Below are positions 55,833-64,000 of a stretch of 64,000 nt of DNA, in pieces. The translations under genes and the position numbers were made by a program. The DNA comes from Pseudomonas sp. (GTDB lineage Bacteria > Pseudomonadota > Gammaproteobacteria > Pseudomonadales > Pseudomonadaceae): the NCBI GenBank assembly GCA_030656145.1, contig JAUSOF010000051.1:1-64000 (forward strand), read 5' to 3'. Position 1 is the first letter of the stretch. Each line of letters starts with the position of its first letter. Under the pieces are notes generated by a model. That model searched no databases. It had not been told where the DNA came from and saw nothing but the letters and a program-made list of their open reading frames with translations.

Positions 55833-58417
55833 TGGCGCGGCCCTGTCGGAACGATGCTGAGTACGGGGGTTACGGGGAAGAAGGAGGCGAACCACCGGCC
55901 TGTGCTGCTGAGAAAAGCAATCAACGGTTGAATGCAGTCCGGGGCATACAGCAGTGTTTGCCGATAGCCGCTGAGGCCAACGTGGGCGATCCCGCGCAGG
56001 CTGCTGAGCGGCTTGTCCTGCTCGAAGCCGTCATGCCAGCGTGCCCAGGTGTCGGCGCGGGCAAAGGTGCATTGCACGAAGCGGCCGTGGCGACGCAGGT
56101 CCATGGGGTCCAGTTCGGCACCGAGGAGGCCTTGAGTGATGCTGCGGCCGTGCGCAGGGAACTCGAACTCCTCGTGGCCGCGCCTGAGCAATAGCGACAG
56201 CCTGGTCACGTCGGCCAGGGTCAAGTTCAACCCCTGAGGCAGCTGAATGCTCACGCCGCCGTCCGAGTAGTTGAGCAGGGTGCAGGGGTAGGCGTGGCCG
56301 GAAGGCAGGCGGATTCCTGCGTCGAGGTGCAGGTCAACGCGGTGCGCGCGGCGGATTTGCCGCACCTCTGCCGCTACCGCCAGGGCGCCGCCGAGTATGA
56401 TCAGGTTGTACAGCACCCAGCACAGGCTGATCACTACAGTCAGACGCTCGTCGCTCGGCCCCCAGAGCAGGCGGTAGATACCAAACAGCAGGCCGGTCAG
56501 GTTGAGTGCGGCGAGGATCAGGAAGGGCTTGGCCATCTTCCAGTCGAATTGGTCATCTTCAATCAGGCCGCCCTTGGCGGTGACGTTGAAGGTGCCCTTG
56601 CGCGGGTTGAGCAAGGCGACACTGGTAGGACGGGCGATGTACCAGGAGAGCACGGTTTCGTAGATTTCGCTCCAGAACGAATGGCGGTATTTGCCCTGGA
56701 TACGTGAGTTGGTCATGGTGCTATGGGCGATGTGGGGCACGACGAATAGCAGGATAAGCAAGGCCGGGGCATAGATGATGTAGGCGTGCAGTACCAGGAA
56801 GGCCAATGGCGCCGTGAGGTAGATCAGGCGTGGCACCCCGGACAGAAAATGCAGCATGGCGTTGAAGTAGCAGAGCCGTTGCCCAAGCGAGAGACCCCGA
56901 CCAAACAGCGGGTTGTCGAGACGGAAAATCTGCACCATGCCGCGGGCCCAGCGGATGCGCTGGCCAATGTGTGCGCTGAGGCTTTCGGTAGCCAGGCCGG
57001 CTGCCTGGGGAATGCGAATGTAGGCCGAGGTCCAGCCTTGGCGGTGCAGGCGTAGCGAGGTGTGCGCATCCTCGGTCACTGTTTCCACGGCGAAGCCGCC
57101 AATGCTCTCCAGTGCAGCACGCCGCAGGATGGCGCAGGAACCGCAAAAGAAGGTCGCGTCCCACAGGTCGTTGCCATTCTGGGTCAGGCCGTAGAACAGG
57201 GTGTTCTCGTTCGGCGTCTGACGGAAGTTATCCAGATTGCGCTCGAAAGGGTCGGCGGAGAGGAAGTGATGCGGTGTTTGCAAGACGCCAAGCCGCGGGC
57301 TGTGCAGAAACCAGCCCATGGTCATCTGCAGGAAGGAGCGGGTCGGAATGTGGTCGCAGTCGAAAATGGCGATGAACTCGCCATTGGTCTTGCACATCGC
57401 GGCATTCAGGTTGCCGGCTTTGGCGTGGCGGTTATCCGAGCGGGTCAGGTAGCCAACCCCGGCTTCGGCGGCAAATTGGCGGAACTCGTCGCGCTTGCCA
57501 TCGTCGAGAATCCAGATATTGAACTTGCTCTGTGGCCAGTCGATGCCGAGCGCCGCCAATACGGTCGGGCGTACCACTGACAGATCTTCGTTATAGGTCG
57601 GGATGTAGATATCCACACTCGGCCACTTGGCTATGTCGGGTGGCAGCGGGCAGGGCTGGCGGTCGAGTGGCCAGATGGATTGCAGGTAACCAAGGATCAG
57701 CACCAGCCAGGAATAGCTTTCGGCGGCCAGCAGCAGCAGGCCGCAGCTCAAATCCAATGGATCTTCCCAGTTCAAAGTGGAGCTGTAGCGCCACCAGAAA
57801 TAGCGACTGGAGACCAGGATCGACAGAACGATCAGGATCAGTGTCGCGCGACGCCCGGAAAAGCGTGCGACGCTCAAGGCGATGAGCCAGAGCAGGCCGG
57901 CAAACAGCGCTTGTTGGTAAGGCTCAAGGGGTTGGGTTATGCACACTGCCAGCAGCACTATGGCCACCAGCAATATCGGCAGTTGCAGCCATGCAGCCCA
58001 GTTGCCGGGGCTGCCAGGCGCCGCCTGTTCGCTTACCTGGCGGGTGCCATCGTGCGTCAGCATGCGCAGTACCGGCTTATATAACGCGTGCCGGTAGCGA
58101 CTTAAGGCCGGCAGGCACGAGGTTGCCAACCAGGAGGGTTTTTGCGGGCGTTGCTCGACAGGCTTTCTCAATATGAGCCACAGGCTCTGCAGCAATAGGC
58201 GCAGCGGGTCGGCCGGGCGCAAGCGTAGCCAGCGAGCCTGGGGGTAAAGCTGCTGCCGGTGTTCCAGCAGCCAGCGCCAGCTGGTTGATTCCAGGCGCAG
58301 GAGCGTCCAGCACAAGACGCGAAAAAGCGCCATCAGCAGGGTCGGCTGCTGGCTTGCCGAAGGAGGATTGCAAGCCTCGCTGGGAGAGGGTGGCGGCGGC
58401 TGGGTAAGCTGATTCAT
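55829..58417 (-). CDS. bcsA: Cellulose synthase catalytic subunit BcsA
   Basis: An 862-residue inner-membrane glycosyltransferase family 2 enzyme polymerising UDP-glucose. A long N-terminal region (about 1-140) as in enterobacterial BcsA is followed by helices, the catalytic core with Asp305/306 (ILDDGKRDEF), D-x-D 353-355 (FDCDHIP), TED 448-450 and QRIRW (486-490), then more helices and a C-terminal PilZ domain (about 690-800) with RRAHR and NYSDGGVSI, the c-di-GMP-binding RxxxR and [D/N]xSxxG motifs. Activity should therefore be c-di-GMP dependent. ATG at 58417 overlaps the bcsQ stop by ATGA. Confidence 0.96.
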   Translation of the reverse strand: MNQLTQPPPPSPSEACNPPSASQQPTLLMALFRVLCWTLLRLESTSWRWLLEHRQQLYPQARWLRLRPADPLRLLLQSLWLILRKPVEQRPQKPSWLATSCLPALSRYRHALYKPVLRMLTHDGTRQVSEQAAPGSPGNWAAWLQLPILLVAIVLLAVCITQPLEPYQQALFAGLLWLIALSVARFSGRRATLILIVLSILVSSRYFWWRYSSTLNWEDPLDLSCGLLLLAAESYSWLVLILGYLQSIWPLDRQPCPLPPDIAKWPSVDIYIPTYNEDLSVVRPTVLAALGIDWPQSKFNIWILDDGKRDEFRQFAAEAGVGYLTRSDNRHAKAGNLNAAMCKTNGEFIAIFDCDHIPTRSFLQMTMGWFLHSPRLGVLQTPHHFLSADPFERNLDNFRQTPNENTLFYGLTQNGNDLWDATFFCGSCAILRRAALESIGGFAVETVTEDAHTSLRLHRQGWTSAYIRIPQAAGLATESLSAHIGQRIRWARGMVQIFRLDNPLFGRGLSLGQRLCYFNAMLHFLSGVPRLIYLTAPLAFLVLHAYIIYAPALLILLFVVPHIAHSTMTNSRIQGKYRHSFWSEIYETVLSWYIARPTSVALLNPRKGTFNVTAKGGLIEDDQFDWKMAKPFLILAALNLTGLLFGIYRLLWGPSDERLTVVISLCWVLYNLIILGGALAVAAEVRQIRRAHRVDLHLDAGIRLPSGHAYPCTLLNYSDGGVSIQLPQGLNLTLADVTRLSLLLRRGHEEFEFPAHGRSITQGLLGAELDPMDLRRHGRFVQCTFARADTWARWHDGFEQDKPLSSLRGIAHVGLSGYRQTLLYAPDCIQPLIAFLSSTGRWFASFFPVTPVLSIVPTGPRQ

Positions 58418-59145
58418 GCAGCCTCCAGCGTTTTGACACACCAGTTCGCCAGTGCCATGAAGTCCTGCATGGCCAGCGACTGTGGCGCGCTTTGGGCCAG
58501 TAGTTGCTTGCGCGCCAGCGCTTCGCGAATCGCCTCGTCTTCATGGATCACACAAGGCACCAGCAGCTGCCCCAGGGCCAGGCGCCAGAGCTCCAGCAGA
58601 TCGTGGGAAAGTTTCAGCGATGGTTGCAGGCGGTTGATCAGCCAATAGTGATTGCGTGGCAGGTGCTGGTTGTCATACAGCTGATAGTTGAGCAAGACAT
58701 GACAGGCTGGATCCGCCTCCAGCACATGCAGCCAGTGGATGTCGGGCCGCTGCTCGAGGAGGGTGAGCAGGTTCAGGTAGGGTGGAATGTTGACCAACAC
58801 AAAGGTGTCGCTCGACGGCGCCAGTTGTTGCAGGGCCTGTTCAAGCAGTTCAACCGCACGCTGGGGCGTATAGCCCTTGATTGCGCGGCGGCCAAAGGGC
58901 AGTACGCAGACCCGCTCCTGCTGGCGAAAGGCAACGATCGCCTGAGCGGGACTCTGCACATCTCGCGCTGTCCATGCCTGGGGTTCGTCGAACGGCAAGC
59001 CAAAATGCAGGCTGAGAATATTGTTGGGGCACAGGTCGATCGCCAGCACAGGCTGGCGCAGAATGGCCAGCGCCGAGGTCAGTCCGGCCACTATTGACGT
59101 GGTGCCGCAGCCACCACGCAGCCCCTGTATGGCAATCAAGTGCAT
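58414..59145 (-). CDS. bcsQ: Cellulose biosynthesis ParA-like ATPase BcsQ
   Basis: A 243-residue MinD/ParA-superfamily protein that helps localise and assemble the synthase at the pole in E. coli. The P-loop GLRGGCGTTS (8-17) keeps the KGGxGKT shape but lacks the invariant second lysine (Thr instead); E. coli BcsQ has RGGVGTTT, so this is a family property. The Walker-B-like LAIDLCPNN and the LLPFG equivalent (VLPFGRRAIKG) are present. ATG at 59145 lies one base after the bcsR stop; a start at 59178 inside bcsR is possible. Overlaps bcsA by ATGA. Confidence 0.92.
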   Translation of the reverse strand: MHLIAIQGLRGGCGTTSIVAGLTSALAILRQPVLAIDLCPNNILSLHFGLPFDEPQAWTARDVQSPAQAIVAFRQQERVCVLPFGRRAIKGYTPQRAVELLEQALQQLAPSSDTFVLVNIPPYLNLLTLLEQRPDIHWLHVLEADPACHVLLNYQLYDNQHLPRNHYWLINRLQPSLKLSHDLLELWRLALGQLLVPCVIHEDEAIREALARKQLLAQSAPQSLAMQDFMALANWCVKTLEAA

Positions 59146-59146
59146 A

Positions 59147-59365
59147 TCAGCCGGCCTTGTCGAGTTTTGCGGCTTCAACCAGTTGCAGCAGCGGGCGCAA
59201 TGTTTCGCTCAGTAGCGGCCAGTCGGCGACCGAAGCAAGTACAGCCTGTTCCTGTTGCAGTTCTGAATAGCGAAAGGGCTTCATTTGGTAGTGTTCGAGG
59301 ATGAAAGTCAGATCTTCCTGTGGTTTCACGGTCTGTCGATGCACTTCAATTTGCTGAAAGTCCAT
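59147..59365 (-). CDS. bcsR: Cellulose biosynthesis regulator BcsR
   Basis: A 72-residue protein of the BcsR/YhjR family (DUF2629). The C-terminal half carries the family's conserved DWPLLSE segment (residues 48-54), which corresponds to E. coli RWPLLAE, after a Q/E-rich helix. In E. coli BcsR forms a complex with BcsQ that regulates synthase secretion, and bcsR-bcsQ-bcsA order is the class II layout. First gene of the minus-strand operon. The region upstream is AT-rich and holds a FleQ-like motif at 59410-59423. Confidence 0.88.
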   Translation of the reverse strand: MDFQQIEVHRQTVKPQEDLTFILEHYQMKPFRYSELQQEQAVLASVADWPLLSETLRPLLQLVEAAKLDKAG

Positions 59366-59614
59366 GGGTTGCTCTCGGTTTGTAGTGGTGGCTGATTTTT
59401 TGCTTTTTAGTCAATTTAATGGCTTTTAAGCTTTTCGTGTAGCGCTAGTGTCATATTAGTGGCGTATGGCGGAAAGTGAAGGACGAAAAGCTCTTTTGTT
59501 GATCTGCCGCAGGCATCCCGCAGCACGGCCGGCCGGGGGCATTAACGGTTGGTGAGGTGCGTGTGCGGGAGGCGGTGGCATACTGGGTGCCCGCACCCGC
59601 TCGAGGAGTTTGCC
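59366..59614. promoter_or_regulatory. AT-rich bcs promoter region with a FleQ-like motif
   Basis: The gap between bcsR and the flavin reductase is locally AT-rich (59390-59460). GTCAATTTAATGGC at 59410-59423 matches 10 of 14 positions of the FleQ box GTCAATAAATTGAC that I recall. FleQ with c-di-GMP controls cellulose or Pel loci in several pseudomonads. The exact -10 and -35 could not be placed. Confidence 0.4.
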
Positions 59615-60220
59615 GTGCAACTGGATTTCAGCGCTCTGACGCCTTTGGATGCCTACCGTTGGTTGGCATCCACGGTAACGCCGCGACCGATTGCCTGGGT
59701 TTCCACTGTTTCTCGCGATGGCATCAGCAATCTGGCGCCGTTCAGTTTTTTTCAGGTGATCAGCGATGCGCCACCGACGCTGATGGTCAACGTCAATTTG
59801 CGTGACAACGGCAGCCCCAAAGACACCCTGCGCAACGTGCAGTCCGGTGGCGAACTGGTCATTCAGTTGGTGTCTTTCGCTCAGGCCGAGGCGATGAATG
59901 CCAGTGCCGTCCATTTGCCCCATGGCGTTAGCGAGTTCGAGCGTTGCGGCATCCCCAGCCTGGCCTGTGAGCGGGTTGCCCCGCCACGTGTGGCAGGCGC
60001 TGCGGTGGCTTTCGAGTGTCGTGTCGCGCAGGTGCTGGCGTATCCGCCGGATAAGCCGAACTGCCATCTGATCTTTGCCGAAGTGTTGCTTGCGCATGTC
60101 GACGATGCGGTGCTCAACGATAAAGGCCGGATCGATCCGCACAAACTCGATCTGGTCGGCCGTCTGGGCGGTATGGCCTACACTCGAACCCGTGACAGCT
60201 TCGAGATGTCGCGCCCCTGA
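59615..60220 (+). CDS. Flavin reductase-family (FMN-binding split-barrel) protein
   Basis: A 201-residue FMN-binding split-barrel protein of the flavin-reductase domain group. The substrate/flavin region VTPRPIAWVSTVSRDGISNLAPFSFFQ (17-43) and the PPTLMVNV strand are characteristic. The GTG at 59615 follows GAGGAG; the ATG at 59549 would add 22 residues of poor composition. It uses NAD(P)H to reduce FMN/FAD or acts as a flavoprotein oxidoreductase on an unknown substrate. Divergent from the cellulose operon and unrelated to it by sequence. Confidence 0.88.
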   Translation: MQLDFSALTPLDAYRWLASTVTPRPIAWVSTVSRDGISNLAPFSFFQVISDAPPTLMVNVNLRDNGSPKDTLRNVQSGGELVIQLVSFAQAEAMNASAVHLPHGVSEFERCGIPSLACERVAPPRVAGAAVAFECRVAQVLAYPPDKPNCHLIFAEVLLAHVDDAVLNDKGRIDPHKLDLVGRLGGMAYTRTRDSFEMSRP

Positions 60221-60384
60221 AACCAGCCCGTCAATCCGCTCTGAAAGCGACCCACACATAGCTAAAAGTGCAATCGCACCGGCTACCGGCTTGTCGCCAG
60301 CAGCCTTGCGCTTCTATCGTGCAACCTGGGCGCCGTCTACATATTGGCGAGCCGGGTTAGTCAGTGACTGGGGGAGCGGGATAA

Positions 60385-62349
60385 ATGTGGACTGATCTGC
60401 AGCGGCACGTCGCCAGCTTGAGTACGGCGAAGAAACTGGCTCTGGGTTTTGCGGTGGTGCTGGCGCTCACCGCGGTGGTTGCCGCCACGGGTTATTCGGC
60501 GCTGCGCGAGGTTGCTGTGCGCTCGGCATTGTTGGAACGCATGAGCGCAATTAACACTCAGGTGCTGCAGATTCGTCGCAGCGAGCAGGATTTTGCCCTG
60601 ACTACCGACACCACGCATGTCGAGCGTCTGCACGAGCAGGCCCAGATGCTGTTGGCGAACAGTGCAGCCCTGCAGGTTGAACTGCCGGCTGCTGAAGGAC
60701 AGGTGCTGGGCGAGGTCGACAGCGCCATCGACCAATATCGGGCAGCCTTCGATCGATATGTCGAGCTGACCGATAACATGAGCCTGTCGCTGGAAGCGGC
60801 CAATTGGCTGGTGGTAAGTGCCTCCAACAGCCTGGATTTACTCCAGGAAGGATTGGCCGAGGATGGCGTCGATCTGCTCGAGAGCAGCCAGGGTACCCAG
60901 GGCGCCGATTCGGTGCTGCAGGCCGGGCAGATCGGCAAGGTTCATCAGTTGCTGTTGCAAGCGCTTGACCAAGCCCGAGTGCGCCTGCAGCAGAGCCATA
61001 GTTCTGCCGAGGTTGCCCAGGGCGAGATTCAGCAGGCTCTCGATGCGCAGGTCCTGGCCGGCGAGCTTCGCGATGCCATGGACAGTCCTGGCTACGCCTC
61101 GGTGCTGGCGGAGGTCATTGGTAATGTCGACTCGTTCAATGAGCGGCTCAAGGAATACAGCGACTTCTTGCGTCAGCAAAAGCAGGAATACGCCCTGCTG
61201 GTGGGGCAGGCCGAGCGCATCGTCGAGCTGGTCGAGCAGGCCTATTCCAGTCAGAAGCTTGCTATGCAGGCACAGCTGCAGGCCAGCACCTGGTTGATTC
61301 TGCTGGCTGCGGCATTGGCCCTGGTAATTGGTTTGCTGGCGACCCTGACGATCACCTTGCTGATTGTGCGTCCGCTCAAACAGGTGATTGAGCAGGCGCA
61401 GCAGATAGCCGAGGGTGACCTCAGTGTGCGCATCGAGGTGCAGCGCAGTGACGAAGTGGGGCAGTTGCAGGCCGCGATGCAGGCCATGTCGAACAACCTG
61501 CGCGAGATGGTGGGTCAGTTGCAGGGTGGGGTAAGCCAGATTTCCGCCTCGGCGCAGTCGTTGTCGGCAATCACCGAGCAGACCCGCCTGGGGGTCAATG
61601 GTCAGCGGGTAGAAACCGATCAGGTGGCGACCGCCATGAGTGAGATGGCTGCCACCGTACATGAAGTGGCGCGTAACGCCGAGGCCGCCGCCGCGTCTAC
61701 CGAGGATGCTGACAGCCGGGTTAGTCGTGGCGCCGCGGTGGTGCGCCAGACCCTGGTGCGCATCGACCAACTGGCCGCGGCGATGGACACCACCACTCAG
61801 AGCATCGAGCGGCTCAGTCAGGATACCCAGCGCATCGATTCGGTGCTGGATGTGATCAAGAGCGTGGCCGAGCAGACCAACCTGCTGGCTCTGAATGCGG
61901 CCATCGAGGCCGCTCGCGCCGGCGACCAAGGCCGCGGCTTTGCCGTAGTGGCTGATGAGGTGCGCGCGTTGGCCAAGCGCACCCAGCAGTCCACCGCAGA
62001 AATCGAAGGGCTGATCGCCACGCTGCGTGAGGGCGCGCGTCGCTCGGTGGCCGACATGCAGCAGAGCGGTGCTCTGGTCGCGCATGTGGTCGAGGATGCC
62101 AATCAGACCGAAGGTGCCCTGGCCGGGATCGCCGAGGCGGTGACGCTGATCTTCGAGATGAACCAGCAGATCGCGGCGGCAGCCGAACAACAGACGGCGG
62201 TGGCCGAAGAGATCAGTCGCAGCGTGACCTCGATTCGCGATATCGCCGATCAATCGTCGGTGGCGATGGACGAAACGGCGGACTCAACTAACCGGCTGGC
62301 GCAGTTGGGGCGCGAGCTACAGGGTATGGCTGGGCATTTTCGCTTGTAG
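60385..62349 (+). CDS. Methyl-accepting chemotaxis protein with HBM-type sensor
   Basis: A 654-residue chemoreceptor. TM1 about residues 16-38; periplasmic ligand domain about 39-298, long and almost wholly helical ([25 protein letters not shown] and later helices), the helical bimodular (HBM) type; TM2 about 302-325; HAMP with [19 protein letters not shown]; signalling hairpin [20 protein letters not shown]. It ends GMAGHFRL without a CheR pentapeptide. HBM receptors sense TCA-cycle acids, acetate and similar small acids (McpS, McpQ), so a carboxylate ligand is likely. The nearest P. aeruginosa neighbour by synteny is PA1646 (from memory). Confidence 0.88.
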   Translation: MWTDLQRHVASLSTAKKLALGFAVVLALTAVVAATGYSALREVAVRSALLERMSAINTQVLQIRRSEQDFALTTDTTHVERLHEQAQMLLANSAALQVELPAAEGQVLGEVDSAIDQYRAAFDRYVELTDNMSLSLEAANWLVVSASNSLDLLQEGLAEDGVDLLESSQGTQGADSVLQAGQIGKVHQLLLQALDQARVRLQQSHSSAEVAQGEIQQALDAQVLAGELRDAMDSPGYASVLAEVIGNVDSFNERLKEYSDFLRQQKQEYALLVGQAERIVELVEQAYSSQKLAMQAQLQASTWLILLAAALALVIGLLATLTITLLIVRPLKQVIEQAQQIAEGDLSVRIEVQRSDEVGQLQAAMQAMSNNLREMVGQLQGGVSQISASAQSLSAITEQTRLGVNGQRVETDQVATAMSEMAATVHEVARNAEAAAASTEDADSRVSRGAAVVRQTLVRIDQLAAAMDTTTQSIERLSQDTQRIDSVLDVIKSVAEQTNLLALNAAIEAARAGDQGRGFAVVADEVRALAKRTQQSTAEIEGLIATLREGARRSVADMQQSGALVAHVVEDANQTEGALAGIAEAVTLIFEMNQQIAAAAEQQTAVAEEISRSVTSIRDIADQSSVAMDETADSTNRLAQLGRELQGMAGHFRL

Positions 62350-62468
62350 CTTTTTGCCTGAAACTGCCGGCCGCGCTCACAGTTTCGTCAGCAAAGGTTT
62401 CATGGTGCTTTGCCCGCCCGGTACTGACCAGTAGCATCGGCGCACTTGGACAAACGCCGGAGCAAACG

Positions 62469-63386
62469 ATGCGCACACGATTGAATGCCTGCCTGGATGC
62501 AGTGAATCAGGTGTTGCTGGGCAAGGAGCCGCAGGTGCGCTTGGCGCTGGCGTGCCTGTTGGCCCGCGGTCATTTGCTGATCGAGGATTTGCCAGGCATG
62601 GGCAAAACCACCCTCAGCCACGCGCTAGCCAGGGTGCTGGGGCTGAGCTTTCAGCGCATCCAGTTCACCTCTGACCTGTTGCCGGGCGACATTCTCGGCA
62701 CCTCGGTGTTCGACCGCGAAAGCGGGCAGTTTGTCTTCCATCCGGGGCCGATCTTCGCCGAGCTGGTGCTGGCCGACGAAATCAACCGCGCTACGCCGAA
62801 AAGCCAGAGCGCGCTGCTCGAAGCCATGGAGGAGGGCCAGGTAACCATCGAGGGCGCCACCCGGCCGCTGCCGGAACCCTTCTTCGTCATCGCCACGCAG
62901 AACCCGGTGAGCCAGGGCGGCACCTTCGCCTTGCCCGAATCGCAGCTCGATCGCTTTCTGATGCGCCTGTCCCTCGGCTACCCGGCCAAGGCGGCTGAAA
63001 AAGCGCTGCTCCTGGGCGACTCGCGGCGCTCGTTGCTGCCGCGCCTGGAGGCCATTCTCGACCATGCCGAACTGGCGCTGATCCAGGCCGAAATACCCAA
63101 GGTTCGCGCCAGTGATGCGCTGATCGATTATGTGCTGCGCCTGGTCGATGCCACCCGTAGCCAGCCGCAGTTCGCCTGGGGTCTGTCGCCGCGGGCAAGC
63201 CTGGCTTTACTTGCCGCCGCCCGCGCCTGGGCCTTTCTCGACGGCCGCGATTACGTAATTCCCGAGGATGTGCAGGCGGTGTTGCCTGCGGTGGTCGGCC
63301 ATCGCCTGCGTGAGCGCAGTGATCCGACCGGGCATGGCGGCGGCGCGTTAGTGCAATGGTTGCTGCGCGAGGTGCCGGCGCTTTGA
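62469..63386 (+). CDS. MoxR-family AAA+ ATPase
   Basis: A 305-residue AAA+ ATPase of the MoxR family. Walker A is LIEDLPGMGKTTLSHA (about 37-52), Walker B is LVLADEINRATPKSQSALLEAMEE and sensor 1 is FVIATQNPVSQGGTF. Such ATPases act as chaperones for metal- or membrane-protein assembly, working with the VWA/DUF58 proteins encoded next to them. Here its stop overlaps the DUF58 gene's TTG by TTGA, and a transglutaminase gene usually follows in this cluster. Distance to the chemoreceptor gene is about 120 bp. Confidence 0.93.
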   Translation: MRTRLNACLDAVNQVLLGKEPQVRLALACLLARGHLLIEDLPGMGKTTLSHALARVLGLSFQRIQFTSDLLPGDILGTSVFDRESGQFVFHPGPIFAELVLADEINRATPKSQSALLEAMEEGQVTIEGATRPLPEPFFVIATQNPVSQGGTFALPESQLDRFLMRLSLGYPAKAAEKALLLGDSRRSLLPRLEAILDHAELALIQAEIPKVRASDALIDYVLRLVDATRSQPQFAWGLSPRASLALLAAARAWAFLDGRDYVIPEDVQAVLPAVVGHRLRERSDPTGHGGGALVQWLLREVPAL

Positions 63387-64000
63387 GGCAACAGCTCATA
63401 CAGCGCTGGCATCGCTGGCTAGCCCGACGAATTCCTGCCGCCGCCAGCGTGCGCTTGACCCAACGACGGATCTTTATCCTGCCAACGCGGGTCGGCTTGG
63501 CATTTTCTCTAGCGTTGATATTGATGTTGCTGGCCGCGATCAATTACCAGAACAGCCTGGCCTATGCCCTGACGTTTTTGCTGGCGTCGGTGTTTATCGT
63601 CGCCATCCTGCACACCTACCGCAACCTGGCCGGTCTGGTGCTCAAGGCTGGAGGCGCGCGCCCGGTTTTCGTCGGTGAACAGGGCCAGTTTCGCCTGCGC
63701 CTGGAAAGCAGCGCGCGGGCGCACCAGGCCATCGCTCTCGGCTGGCCAGGCATGGCGTATCAGACGCAGGATGTTCCCGCTCAGGGCGTTAGCGAGTGCG
63801 AACTGAGCCTGCCGACGCTACGGCGCGGCTGGTTGCGGCCGGGGCGTTTGCGGGTCGAGAGTCGTTTCCCGCTGGGCATTCTGGTGGCCTGGAGCTGGGT
63901 CGATCTGGATCAGGCGCTGCTGGTCTATCCACAACCGTTGGAAGGCGAGTTGCCGCTTGCTGCGGGCGCTGATGACGAATTGCATGAGCAGGGCATGCGC
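63383..64000 (+). CDS. DUF58 protein, partial (C-terminus beyond window)
   Basis: A frame open to the window end (206 codons). A TTG at 63383 overlaps the MoxR gene's stop (TTGA). An N-terminal basic segment is followed by two hydrophobic helices (about residues 35-75: VGLAFSLALILMLLAAINYQ and YALTFLLASVFIVAILH) and a beta-rich stretch with the LRRGWLRPGRLRVESRFPLG motif that precedes the DUF58 domain. DUF58 proteins form a unit with MoxR ATPases. The conserved core lies mostly past the window, so only the N-terminal part can be confirmed. Confidence 0.85.
   Translation, partial: MRQQLIQRWHRWLARRIPAAASVRLTQRRIFILPTRVGLAFSLALILMLLAAINYQNSLAYALTFLLASVFIVAILHTYRNLAGLVLKAGGARPVFVGEQGQFRLRLESSARAHQAIALGWPGMAYQTQDVPAQGVSECELSLPTLRRGWLRPGRLRVESRFPLGILVAWSWVDLDQALLVYPQPLEGELPLAAGADDELHEQGMR

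Noticed and set aside
58414-59145. BcsQ considered inactive because its P-loop lacks the second lysine
   Set aside because: E. coli BcsQ has the same RGGxGTT form, so this is normal for the family.
60838-62253. 471-residue open frame opposite the HBM chemoreceptor
   Set aside because: Antisense frame with biased composition; the receptor on the plus strand explains the region.

Overview
The window is chromosomal DNA of a Pseudomonas species (sensu lato) other than P. aeruginosa. The basis is gene content and order: liuR-liuA, a BqsRS-like two-component operon beside a TlpQ-like receptor, a transporter and a CtpM-like receptor, then aceA, roxA, purB, hflD, mnmA, a Nudix gene, and divergent idh and icd. 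From memory this follows the P. aeruginosa PA2623-PA2659 neighbourhood, and fabB-fabA up to selD-selU follows PA1609-PA1646. The two blocks meet in the gap after icd. No rRNA, tRNA, CRISPR array, phage or insertion sequence was recognised.

Layout. 1-1.6 kb: end of a leucine/isovalerate catabolism operon (liuA, cut by the window edge) and its MerR regulator. 1.9-3.5 kb: a small conserved protein and a patatin-like hydrolase. 3.6-6.3 kb: two tandem secreted PepSY proteins with a response regulator and a sensor kinase. 6.4-12.7 kb: FMN reductase, a dCache chemoreceptor, a YuiF/NhaC-type transporter and an sCache chemoreceptor. 13.2-14.9 kb: isocitrate lyase. 15.5-18.6 kb: secretin-like protein, DUF7931-type protein, GNAT and ribosomal oxygenase. 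18.6-23.2 kb: purB, a DMT transporter, hflD, mnmA and Nudix. 23.3-27.2 kb: two unrelated isocitrate dehydrogenases transcribed apart.

27.5-34.5 kb (minus strand): fabAB, then a TonB receptor / periplasmic binding protein / hybrid kinase operon resembling the PA1611 region. 34.7-43.4 kb (plus strand): gpsA, DUF4389, sixA, acyl-CoA synthetase, hotdog thioesterase, two alpha/beta hydrolases, a Nu-class GST, DUF4892 and an AI-2E family permease. 43.4-47.1 kb: patatin, selD-selU and a lipoprotein.

47.2-59.4 kb holds an enterobacterial-type (class II) cellulose locus. The minus-strand operon bcsR-bcsQ-bcsA-bcsB-bcsZ-bcsC has gaps or overlaps of only a few bases (8 nt at most), and a convergent bcsG keeps the zinc ligands and nucleophile of the phosphoethanolamine transferase. 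bcsE and bcsF are not in the window. 59.6-64 kb: flavin reductase, an HBM-type chemoreceptor, MoxR ATPase and a DUF58 protein cut by the window end.

Themes: acetate and TCA branch-point control (aceA, idh, icd), surface-lifestyle control (BqsRS-like system, PA1611-like kinase, PilZ-containing BcsA) and chemotaxis (three receptors). All starts were chosen by reading ribosome-binding sites, overlaps and family lengths. All homology statements are from memory of the families; no search was run.
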